From Candidatus Binataceae bacterium (GTDB taxonomy: Bacteria > Desulfobacterota > Binatia > Binatales > Binataceae), in assembly GCA_035508495.1 (NCBI GenBank), contig DATJMX010000068.1, positions 40,311-104,310 of the forward strand: a stretch of 64,000 bases of DNA, given 5' to 3'. Positions 1-7,106 of the stretch are shown in pieces. The first letter of the stretch is position 1, and the number at the start of each line of letters is the position of its first letter. A program made the position numbers and the translations under genes. The notes beneath the pieces were generated by a model. The model saw nothing but the letters and a program-made list of their open reading frames with translations, had not been told where the DNA came from and searched no databases.

Positions 1-160
1 CCGAATCCCTCTCCCGTTACTTCACGGGAGAGGGTGGCCGGCGCGCCAAAGGCGCGACGGTCAGGTGAGGGTGCTGGATCGTAGCGTGACCACGGATAGC
101 CGATTCGCAAGCACTCGCAGTCAACGTGCGCCGTCTCTCAACAAATCGGAACCCTCACCT
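1..160. repeat. Palindromic intergenic repeat element
   Basis: The first 174 bases hold no gene. Positions 7-17 and 24-34 form an 11-bp perfect hairpin, 42-47 and 51-56 a second GC-rich hairpin. The 10-mer AGGTGAGGGT at 63-72 is matched by its exact inverse at 151-160. This looks like a dispersed palindromic repeat of the kind that sits between genes in many soil bacteria. The left boundary is cut by the window edge, so its full size is unknown. Confidence 0.5.
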
Positions 161-174
161 GCCTGACGCGCGGC

Positions 175-645
175 CTATTCATGCTCGCGCGACTTCACCA
201 ATCGCAGCGGCGTATAGATGATCGGCACGGAGCCGTCCTGCTTTACGATCTGATTGCGCGTGCGGACGAGGCCCGTGCCGGGTCGCTTGCTCTTGCGGCT
301 TTCGATGACCTCGCACTCGACGTGAATCGTGTCGCCGACGAAGGTCGGCCCTTTTACGTCAAGCTCCATGTTGAGGAACGCGAGGCCCACCCCCTGCAGC
401 ACCGATTGGATTAGCAGGCCCTCCGCGAGCGTGTATGCGAGCGCGCCGGGCACGACGCGGCCTTTGATTGCAGACTCGCTGGCGAGGAACTCGGTGTTCA
501 TGAACAACACCTCGAGCATCCCGGTGCAGGAAATGAAATTCACGAGATCGGTTTCCGTGATCGTGCGCCCGACGGTCTTGAACTTGCGCCCGAGCGGCAG
601 ATCTTCGAAGTAAAATCCCAGGCCAACGGTTTCGATTTGTTCCAC
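175..645 (-). CDS. MaoC-like hotdog-fold protein
   Basis: A 156-residue single hotdog-fold protein of the MaoC/acyl dehydratase type. The pattern GRTITETDLVNFISCTG near residues 26-42 followed by GRVVPGALAYTLAEG near 62-76 is the usual MaoC layout. Family members hydrate or dehydrate enoyl-CoA/3-hydroxyacyl-CoA. The catalytic stretch normally reads like GDYNPLHTDEEF, with Asp and His; here it is GMLEVLFMNTEF, so both catalytic residues appear replaced and hydratase activity is doubtful. The start chosen is GTG at 645, because GAGG lies 6 bases upstream; a longer reading from 696 would run into the preceding gene. It follows the alpha/beta hydrolase by 25 bases and is probably co-transcribed with it. 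Confidence 0.75.
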   Translation of the reverse strand: MEQIETVGLGFYFEDLPLGRKFKTVGRTITETDLVNFISCTGMLEVLFMNTEFLASESAIKGRVVPGALAYTLAEGLLIQSVLQGVGLAFLNMELDVKGPTFVGDTIHVECEVIESRKSKRPGTGLVRTRNQIVKQDGSVPIIYTPLRLVKSREHE

Positions 646-670
646 GTAATGCCTCGTGTTGACTAGATGT

Positions 671-1288
671 TTAGAGCGCCTCGACGAATTCGACAATCGA
701 CGCGATTGCCACGCCGAGGTTCTGCGCCTCGCTGCGGCCCGAGCTGACGCGCGGCTTGAGCGAGTGATCGCCGTCTTCGATCCATTTGATGCGAATCGAT
801 TTGGAGAGTTTGTACCTCGCGATCTCGTCGGGCTTCCCGAACGAATCGCGGGTGCCTTGCAGGATCAGCGCGGGCGTCTTCAGATTTTCCAGATGACGCG
901 TGCGGGTCTGCTCGGACTTGCCGGGCGGATGAAACGGATAGCCGAGGCATACGAGGCCACGCACGCCGGCGTCGTCGGCGACCATGCTCGCGATCCTGCC
1001 GCCGAGCGACTTGCCGCCGATGACTAGCTTCTTCGGGCCGCCGAGCTTTTCGATCGTCTGGCGCCATGACTCCACCAGGACGGGACCGGGATCGGGCGCT
1101 CCGCCTTTGCCAGTCTCGCGCCGCCGCCGCATGTACGGAAACTCGAAGCGCGCGACGCGGACGCCCGCCTGCGCCACGCCCTTGGCGATCGTTTCCATGA
1201 ACGGCGAATCCATCGGCGCGCCCGCGCCATGCGCCAGCACGAGCGTAATCGCAGCGGTCTTGGCCCCATCGAAAATGAACTCACTCAT
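671..1288 (-). CDS. Alpha/beta hydrolase, Tex30/KANL3-like
   Basis: About 205 residues from the ATG at 1288 (an ATG at 1303 and one at 1408 are in frame; none has a clear ribosome site). The hydrolase features are the HGAGAPMDS oxyanion region close to the N-terminus, the nucleophile elbow GKSLGGR, an acidic residue in QGTRDSFG and the final histidine in DGDHSLKP. This is the small cytoplasmic alpha/beta hydrolase group whose substrates are mostly unknown. It is divergent from the aldo/keto reductase at 1423 and upstream of the MaoC-like gene. Confidence 0.8.
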   Translation of the reverse strand: MSEFIFDGAKTAAITLVLAHGAGAPMDSPFMETIAKGVAQAGVRVARFEFPYMRRRRETGKGGAPDPGPVLVESWRQTIEKLGGPKKLVIGGKSLGGRIASMVADDAGVRGLVCLGYPFHPPGKSEQTRTRHLENLKTPALILQGTRDSFGKPDEIARYKLSKSIRIKWIEDGDHSLKPRVSSGRSEAQNLGVAIASIVEFVEAL

Positions 1289-1422
1289 CGCGGGCTCGAT
1301 CATCGAGCCATCGATCGTTTTGCGCAAGCGGCCGCATTCGACGAATCGGGGCTTGGCTGCGCGCGGCGGACGCAGTACATACCGAATATCCGCCGCGAAA
1401 CCGCTCACATGAGGAAGTGCCG

Positions 1423-2394
1423 ATGAAAAAACGCAAACTCGGAAGTCAGGGCCTCGTAGTTTCGGAGCTCGGCCTCGGATGCATGGGGATGTCGCAGTTC
1501 TATGGCCCGCGCGACGATAACGAATCCAATGCGACGCTCGAGCGCGCTATCGAGCTGGGAGTCGACTTCTTCGACACCGCCGACGTTTATGGGATCGGCC
1601 ACAACGAGGAGCTGGTAGGCAAAGCGCTGAAGAAGCATCGCAACAAGATCGCGCTCGCGACGAAGTTCGCCAACCAGGTGCTGCCCGACGGCAAGCGCGC
1701 AATCAACGGCCGGCCCGAGTATGTGCGCTCGGCCTGCGATGCATCGCTGAAACGCCTCGGCGTCGATCACATCGATCTCTACTACCAGCATCGCGTCGAC
1801 AAGAACGTTCCGATCGAGGATACGGTCGGTGCGATGGCCGAGCTCGTGCGCCAGGGCAAGGTGCGATACCTCGGGCTTTCTGAGGCAAGCGCCCAGACGA
1901 TTCGCCGCGCGCACAAGGTGCATCCGATCACCGCGCTGCAATCGGAGTATTCGCTGTGGACGCGCGACTACGAGGACGAAGTGATTCCGACGCTGCGCGA
2001 GCTCGGCATCGGCTTCGTACCGTTCAGCCCGCTCGGACGCGGACTTCTGAGTGGCACGATCAACGCGCTGCCCGAAGACGACATGCGGCGCAAGATCTCG
2101 CCGCGCTTTGAGGGCGACAATCTCGATCAGAATCTCAAGGTAATCGAGCGGCTCAAGCAAATCGCTGACGAAAAGAAAATCACGCCGAGTCAGCTCGCGC
2201 TCGCATGGGTGCTGGCGCAAGGCGACGACATGGTGCCGATCCCGGGAACCAAGCGCCGCAAGTATCTCGAAGAAAATGTCGCGGCGGCGAGCGTCGTGTT
2301 ATCGAAAAGCGACCTCGCGCGAATCGAGGAAGTGGCACCCAAGGGCTTCGCCGCCGGCGGCCGCTATCATGATATGAGTACGGTGAACATCTAA
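1423..2394 (+). CDS. Aldo/keto reductase
   Basis: A 323-residue TIM-barrel oxidoreductase that reduces aldehydes or ketones with NAD(P)H. The catalytic tetrad is visible as Asp51, Tyr56 (DVYG), Lys81 (ATKF) and His123 (YYQHR). The C-terminal cofactor region VPIPGTKRRKYLEENVAA is typical of the IolS/YajO-like AKR groups. ATG 1423 is chosen over the GTG at 1417 because GAGGAA sits immediately before that GTG and at the correct distance from the ATG. It heads a plus-strand run with the deazaflavin oxidoreductase 25 bases and the YjbQ gene about 460 bases downstream. Confidence 0.9.
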   Translation: MKKRKLGSQGLVVSELGLGCMGMSQFYGPRDDNESNATLERAIELGVDFFDTADVYGIGHNEELVGKALKKHRNKIALATKFANQVLPDGKRAINGRPEYVRSACDASLKRLGVDHIDLYYQHRVDKNVPIEDTVGAMAELVRQGKVRYLGLSEASAQTIRRAHKVHPITALQSEYSLWTRDYEDEVIPTLRELGIGFVPFSPLGRGLLSGTINALPEDDMRRKISPRFEGDNLDQNLKVIERLKQIADEKKITPSQLALAWVLAQGDDMVPIPGTKRRKYLEENVAAASVVLSKSDLARIEEVAPKGFAAGGRYHDMSTVNI

Positions 2395-2419
2395 GTCCTA
2401 GATCCGGAGGAGTGACGAC

Positions 2420-2833
2420 ATGACTGAGAGACAGCAGTTCAATCAGAAAGTGATCGAAGAGTTCCGCGCCAACGGCGGCAACGTCGGCGGCGCGTTCAAA
2501 GGTGCGCCGATGGTGCTGCTCACCGTCAAAGGCGCCAAGAGCGGCAAGGACTACACGATTCCGCTGGTGTATAGCCGCGACGGCGCTCGCTACGTGATCA
2601 TCGCCTCGATGGCGGGGGCGCCAAACAATCCCGACTGGTTCCACAACGTCAAGGCGAGTCCGACCGTTACGCTCGAGATCGGCAAGGAGAAGTTCCAGGC
2701 CAAGGTCACGATCACGAGCGGCGAGGAACGCGAGCGCCTGTTCAACGCGCAAGCCGCGATCCTGCCGGTATTCAACGACTACAAGGCCAAGACCAAGCGC
2801 CAGATCCCGGTAATCGCCCTCGATCGCGTCTGA
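2420..2833 (+). CDS. Deazaflavin (F420)-dependent nitroreductase family protein
   Basis: 137 residues of the DUF385/nitroreductase-deazaflavin family, a split-barrel fold that uses F420H2 in characterised members (Ddn type). Supporting pattern: an N-terminal helix, GAPMVLLTVKGAKSGKDYTIPLVYSRDGARYVIIAS, then PDWFHNVKASPTVTLEIG, which is the standard order in this family. A strong GGAGG lies ahead of the ATG. If the enzyme really uses F420 the organism must make that cofactor; no F420 biosynthesis gene is in this window. Substrate unknown. Confidence 0.85.
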   Translation: MTERQQFNQKVIEEFRANGGNVGGAFKGAPMVLLTVKGAKSGKDYTIPLVYSRDGARYVIIASMAGAPNNPDWFHNVKASPTVTLEIGKEKFQAKVTITSGEERERLFNAQAAILPVFNDYKAKTKRQIPVIALDRV

Positions 2834-2857
2834 GCGCGTTCCGCGCGGTCGAACTCC

Positions 2858-3280
2858 ATGCGCTCGCATACGAAGTATCTCACGCTCAAGGTTCCGGAGC
2901 GCATGGAGTTCGTGAATATCACGGACGAGGTCGCCAACGCGGTGCAGGAGAGCGGTGTGCGCGAGGGACTTTGCCTCGTCAACGCGATGCACATCACGGC
3001 GTCGGTGTTTATCAACGACGACGAGCCGGGACTGCATGAGGACTACAAGCGATGGCTCGAATGGCTCGCGCCGTTCGATCCGAGTCCCGAGCGCTATCAT
3101 CATAATCGCACTGGCGAGGACAACGGCGACGCCCATCACAAGCGGCAGATCATGGGGCGCGAGGTCGTGGTTGCGATCACGGCCGGCAAGCTCGACTTCG
3201 GGCCGTGGGAGCAAATCTTCTACGGCGAGTTCGACGGCCGCCGTCCCAAGCGCATCCTGATCAAAATCATCGGCGAGTAA
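2858..3280 (+). CDS. YjbQ family protein (UPF0047)
   Basis: 140 residues, the normal length for YjbQ, a family described as having secondary thiamine-phosphate synthase activity in vitro; its physiological role is unsettled. The conserved core is seen: MHITASVFIND around residues 44-54, HEDYKRWLE, YHHNRTGEDNGDAHHKRQIMG and FGPWEQIFYGEFDG. The histidines in these blocks are the likely metal-site residues. The ATG lies 24 bases after the preceding gene, and its stop is only 4 bases from the convergent gene on the other strand. Confidence 0.85.
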   Translation: MRSHTKYLTLKVPERMEFVNITDEVANAVQESGVREGLCLVNAMHITASVFINDDEPGLHEDYKRWLEWLAPFDPSPERYHHNRTGEDNGDAHHKRQIMGREVVVAITAGKLDFGPWEQIFYGEFDGRRPKRILIKIIGE

Positions 3281-3284
3281 CGAA

Positions 3285-4019
3285 TCACGCGACCAGGTCT
3301 TTGCCCAGCGCGATGAGCAGACCGAAGATCTGGATCGCCGAGGCCTGAACCCGGATGCGGCTGCAGGAGGCCTGGAGCGTTTCTTTTTCCTTGCCCCGAT
3401 CGCAGCTCTGCGCGCGGAGATCGTCGCGCCGGTTCCGGCAATCGGCGACGAGTTTTTCGCCGCCCGCGATCAGTTCGATGATTCCGCCTTGCACAGCATT
3501 GTTGCCGGGTTGTTTGAGTCCGATTTCCTCGAGCACGCCGAGCTTCTCGGCCGCCGTCGGATTCACGGTGAAATTGAAATCGCCGCGAAGCGCTTTCTGG
3601 ATGTTGACCAGGCAATCGAGCAGCGTCTGATCCGCGGTCGCGAGCTTGCCAAACTGATTGGCGGGAAGCTGGAGAACCAGGTAGGTCTGCCTGATAGCCG
3701 CAGGCCATTCGCGCAGAGCCGAGTCGAGAAACGAGATCGATCGCTGCTGGTCGGCGATCGTGCCGTCGATGGCGCGAATTTTTTCTTCGCGCGATCTGAC
3801 CATCAATTCGCCGACTACGATCGAGATGACGCCTATCGCGGCGCCTGCGATCAACAATAATAGTTTCATTTTGATCGGCGGGATCCCGACGCTCGCATGC
3901 GGCACGGGCGTAGGCGTGGCCGAGTCGGCGGCCATCGCCGCAACGGTCCAGATCAATGTTCCAGTAGTCGCTAGCAATGCGGCGGTTGTGACCCGTACGA
4001 CTTTCGCGATTGCATCCAT
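3285..4019 (-). CDS. Hypothetical membrane-anchored coiled-coil protein
   Basis: 244 residues, not recognised. Visible features: a cationic start and hydrophobic stretch with an AMAADS cleavage-like site near residues 26-33, a short Pro/Thr-rich spacer, a second hydrophobic segment (LLLLIAGAAIGVISIVVGELMV), then a charged helical body predicted as coiled coil, and a mildly hydrophobic C-terminal helix. Three cysteines in the body (LLDCLV, VADCRN, QSCDRG) could form disulfides if it is periplasmic. It is divergent from the acyl-CoA dehydrogenase at 4161 and convergent with the YjbQ gene. Confidence 0.6.
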   Translation of the reverse strand: MDAIAKVVRVTTAALLATTGTLIWTVAAMAADSATPTPVPHASVGIPPIKMKLLLLIAGAAIGVISIVVGELMVRSREEKIRAIDGTIADQQRSISFLDSALREWPAAIRQTYLVLQLPANQFGKLATADQTLLDCLVNIQKALRGDFNFTVNPTAAEKLGVLEEIGLKQPGNNAVQGGIIELIAGGEKLVADCRNRRDDLRAQSCDRGKEKETLQASCSRIRVQASAIQIFGLLIALGKDLVA

Positions 4020-4112
4020 CGGCCAATCCTTCCCCGGGTGAGTTGCGAGCCACCGATTGGTAGCGCAATCAGCACCGAAAAGCGCTCAAATCGTGAATCT
4101 GCGGCCATTCCG

Positions 4113-4126
4113 TTCGAGGCCTCGAA
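4113..4126. promoter_or_regulatory. Perfect 14-bp palindrome upstream of acyl-CoA dehydrogenase
   Basis: TTCGAGGCCTCGAA is a perfect palindrome centred about 40 bases upstream of the ATG at 4161, inside the 141-base divergent spacer. The position suits a transcription-factor operator for the fatty-acid genes, but no regulator is encoded alongside, so this is inference only. Confidence 0.3.
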
Positions 4127-4160
4127 TTGTGCTATCTGATCTGTTCGCAAGGAGTTCGCA

Positions 4161-5387
4161 ATGGCCAAAGAGATAACCGAAGCTGATCTTCGCGCGCGCG
4201 TTCAAAAGCTGCTCGAAGAGGCGCATCCCGACAAAGTCGACCAGTTCACATTCCGCGGCAAGCAATACGATCACGGGCTTGCGTTGGTGCATTTTCCCGA
4301 GGGCTACGGCGGCCTGGGTATCAGCCCCGGCATGCAGGCGATCGTCCACGACGAGCTCTCCAAAAATGCCAAGACCCTTTACGACGACATGATGATCAAC
4401 GCGATCGGCATCGGTATGTGCATGCCGACCGTTCTGACGCACGGCACTCCGTGGATGAAGGACAATCTGCTGCGCCGCATCTTCACCGGCGAGGATATCT
4501 GGTGCCAGATGTTCAGCGAGCCGAGCGCGGGCTCCGACGTAGCAGGCCTCGCAACGCGGGCGGTGCGCGAGGGCGATTACTGGGTCGTCAATGGACAGAA
4601 GGTGTGGACCAGCCTCGCGCACGTGTCGAAATGGGGCATGCTGCTCGCGCGCACCAATCCCGACGCGCCCAAGCACGCGGGCTTATCTTATTTCCTGCTC
4701 GACATGCAGAGTCCGGGCGTCGAAGTTCGCCCGCTGCATCAGATCACCGGTGAAGCGGAGTTCAACGAGATCTTCTTCACCGACGTGAAGATCCCCGCCG
4801 ATCGCATGATGGGCAAGGAAGGCGAAGGCTGGAAAGGCGCGATCACGACGCTGATGAACGAGCGCACCGCGATCGGCGGCGCCGGCGCACCGCGCAAGGG
4901 CAGCGGCTCGATCGGTGTGCTGATCAGCCTCTGGAAGGCGCGCGAGAAGGGCCAGTTCTCGCCCGACGCCGAAATCCTGATGCGCGATCGCATCACCAGG
5001 CTTTATATCGAGGCCGAGCTCCTTCGCATGACGAGTCAGCGCGCACGCTCATCGCGAAAGGCCGGAAACCCCGGCCCCGAAGGATCGGTATCGAAGCTCG
5101 CGCAGGCGGAGCTCAACAAGCGAATCTGGGAATGCGCGATGGACGTGCTCGGTCCCGACTCGCTCGTGTACGAGCCCGGCTATGCGCGGCGGCGGCCGAC
5201 TTCGCGCGCGCGCGAATCGCGCACGGCGCTCTCGAAGTACCAGTTCCTGCGCGCGCGGGCGAACTCGATCGAAGGCGGCACTTCCGAAGTGATGAAAAAC
5301 ATCCTCGGCGAGCGCGTGCTCGGTCTGCCCGGCGAACCGCGCTCGGACAAGGACATTCCGTGGAAGGACATTCCGCGCAGCGTATAG
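4161..5387 (+). CDS. Acyl-CoA dehydrogenase (FadE type)
   Basis: 408 residues, flavoenzyme that desaturates acyl-CoA at C2-C3. It has the N-terminal helical domain (FPEGYGGLGI), the FAD/substrate loop MFSEPSAGSDVAGL, WVVNGQKVWTS and the C-terminal block ANSIEGGTSEVMKNILGERVLGLP. AAGGAG precedes the ATG. The region around residues 345-360 (YARRRPTSRARESR) is unusually arginine-rich for the family. A second, different acyl-CoA dehydrogenase starts 45 bases downstream. Such pairs in actinobacteria (ChsE-type) form mixed alpha2-beta2 enzymes acting on steroid or branched acyl side chains; that comparison is inference from arrangement. Confidence 0.93.
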   Translation: MAKEITEADLRARVQKLLEEAHPDKVDQFTFRGKQYDHGLALVHFPEGYGGLGISPGMQAIVHDELSKNAKTLYDDMMINAIGIGMCMPTVLTHGTPWMKDNLLRRIFTGEDIWCQMFSEPSAGSDVAGLATRAVREGDYWVVNGQKVWTSLAHVSKWGMLLARTNPDAPKHAGLSYFLLDMQSPGVEVRPLHQITGEAEFNEIFFTDVKIPADRMMGKEGEGWKGAITTLMNERTAIGGAGAPRKGSGSIGVLISLWKAREKGQFSPDAEILMRDRITRLYIEAELLRMTSQRARSSRKAGNPGPEGSVSKLAQAELNKRIWECAMDVLGPDSLVYEPGYARRRPTSRARESRTALSKYQFLRARANSIEGGTSEVMKNILGERVLGLPGEPRSDKDIPWKDIPRSV

Positions 5388-5432
5388 GGCGGCCTCGCGC
5401 GAACATCACTTCGAAGGATTCAAACAAAGCCA

Positions 5433-6548
5433 ATGGAAATTTCGTTCACCAATGAGCATAACGAACTGCGGCAGACCGTCCGCAGATTTCTCGAAAAAGA
5501 CTCGGCCGAGACAGTGGTCCGCAAGCTGATGGAAACCGAGAGCGGCTACGACGCTCGCACGTGGGAGCGGATGGCATCGGAGCTGTCGCTGCTTGGCCTG
5601 ATCATTCCAGAAAAGAACGACGGCGCCGGACTCGGCCCGGTCGAGCTCGCGATCGTGTTCGAGGAAATGGGCCGCACGCTTTATTGCGGACCGTACCTCG
5701 CGAGCGCCGTGCTCGCGGCCAGTATCGTAAGCGGCGCCGCGACCGAAGCGGAGAAAGCCAAGCTGCTGCCGGAGATCGCCTCGGGCAAAACGATCGCGAC
5801 ACTGGCAATCGCGGAGGAGAGCGGCAAATCGAATCCCGAAGCTGTCGCGATGCGCGCGACGCGTGACGGCTCGAGCTATCGGCTCGATGGCGTCAAGAAT
5901 TTCGTGTTCGACGGACACACCGCCAATGTGATCCTGATCGCCGCGCGTGACGGCAATGACCTTGCCCTATTTCGCATCGAGGGCAACGCCAAGGGCCTCG
6001 AGCGCACGCAACTGCCGACGCTCGACCTGACGCGCAAGCTCGCCAACCTCACGTTCAAAGCGACGCCCGCGACGAAGATCTCAGAGGGCGACATCACAAA
6101 GGCGCTTCGCCATACGCTCACGCTCGGCACTGCGATGCTGGCGGCGGAGCAGGTCGGTAGCGCGCAACGATGCCTCGAAATGTCCACCGAGTACGCGAAG
6201 ACCCGCCTGCAGTTTGGGCGCCCAATCGGATCGTACCAGGCGATCAAGCACAAGTGCGCCGACATGCTGGTGGAGACCGAGTTCGCGCGCTCGGCCGCAT
6301 ACAACGCGGCCTTCGCGCTGACCGATGATGACGTCGCTGAAGCCCAGGAAGCTGCCGCGATCGCGAAGTCGTATTGCTCCGAGGCAGCGTACAAAGCCGC
6401 GGCCGAGAATATCCAGATTCACGGTGGCATGGGCTTCACCTGGGAGCATCCGGCGCATCTCTACTTCAAGCGTGCGCGCGCTAACTCGATGTTGTTGGGC
6501 GATCCCGCCGAGCATCGACTGAAGCTGGCCGCGGCGCTCGAGCTCTAG
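5433..6548 (+). CDS. Acyl-CoA dehydrogenase, second subunit-like
   Basis: 371 residues. N-terminal helices start FTNEHNELRQTVRRFLEKD; the middle barrel includes YRLDGVKNFVFDG; the C-terminal helical domain has ARTRLQFG-type sequence TRLQFGRPIGSYQAIKHKCADM and ends with IQIHGGMGFTWEHPAHLYFKRA. The final block is HGGMGFTWEHP rather than the EGGTSE form in its neighbour, the same asymmetry seen between the two partners of heteromeric acyl-CoA dehydrogenases. The ribosome site is weak. It is followed by the CinA-like gene after 20 bases. Confidence 0.92.
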   Translation: MEISFTNEHNELRQTVRRFLEKDSAETVVRKLMETESGYDARTWERMASELSLLGLIIPEKNDGAGLGPVELAIVFEEMGRTLYCGPYLASAVLAASIVSGAATEAEKAKLLPEIASGKTIATLAIAEESGKSNPEAVAMRATRDGSSYRLDGVKNFVFDGHTANVILIAARDGNDLALFRIEGNAKGLERTQLPTLDLTRKLANLTFKATPATKISEGDITKALRHTLTLGTAMLAAEQVGSAQRCLEMSTEYAKTRLQFGRPIGSYQAIKHKCADMLVETEFARSAAYNAAFALTDDDVAEAQEAAAIAKSYCSEAAYKAAAENIQIHGGMGFTWEHPAHLYFKRARANSMLLGDPAEHRLKLAAALEL

Positions 6549-6568
6549 GAGCGCGAAGCGAGGAAGTC

Positions 6569-7063
6569 GTGCAGGAACTGTTGCAACGCGCCGAGCGGAT
6601 CGGCGCAATTCTGAAAGCGCGCAAGGAGACGCTCGCAGTGGCGGAATCGTCCGCGGGCGGTCTCATCTCAGCGGCGATGCTGAGCGTCGCGGGCGCGTCG
6701 GTATATTTCGTCGGCGGCAGCGTGAGTTACACGCGAAAATCGATGAGCGGTCTGCTCAACATGACCGACGAGAACTTCGCGCAGATGCGCGGCCTGTCGG
6801 AGCCAACGGCGCTCGCACTCGCGCACGGCGTGCATCAGCTTCTGCAATCGACGTGGGCGATTTCAGAGATCGGCGCCGCCGGGCCAACCGGCAGCCGCTA
6901 CGGCGATCCTGCGGGCAAGACGGCGATCGCGGTGACAGGTCCAACCGAGCGCGCGATCATCGTGCTGACGGGCAGCGACGATCGCGTCGCAAACATGAGC
7001 GCCTTCGCCGCGGCAGCGCTCGATCTGTTCGAGCAGATCCTCAAGCAGCAATCCCCTGCGTGA
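6569..7063 (+). CDS. CinA/PncC-like amidohydrolase family protein
   Basis: 164 residues, the length of a stand-alone CinA C-terminal domain (nicotinamide-nucleotide amidohydrolase, which recycles NMN to nicotinate mononucleotide). The fold pattern is kept, but key motifs differ: the usual AESCTGG is AESSAGG (Cys to Ser), PGSS is AGAS, and TGIAGPxGG is IGAAGPTGS. GTG at 6569 is chosen because GAGGAA lies just upstream. Activity should not be assumed. It is last in the acyl-CoA dehydrogenase operon; a link between the functions is not obvious. Confidence 0.8.
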   Translation: MQELLQRAERIGAILKARKETLAVAESSAGGLISAAMLSVAGASVYFVGGSVSYTRKSMSGLLNMTDENFAQMRGLSEPTALALAHGVHQLLQSTWAISEIGAAGPTGSRYGDPAGKTAIAVTGPTERAIIVLTGSDDRVANMSAFAAAALDLFEQILKQQSPA

Positions 7064-7106
7064 CTTCTGAGAAGTAGTCGCGCTCGGGTCTTACTGCAAT
7101 TCCGCT

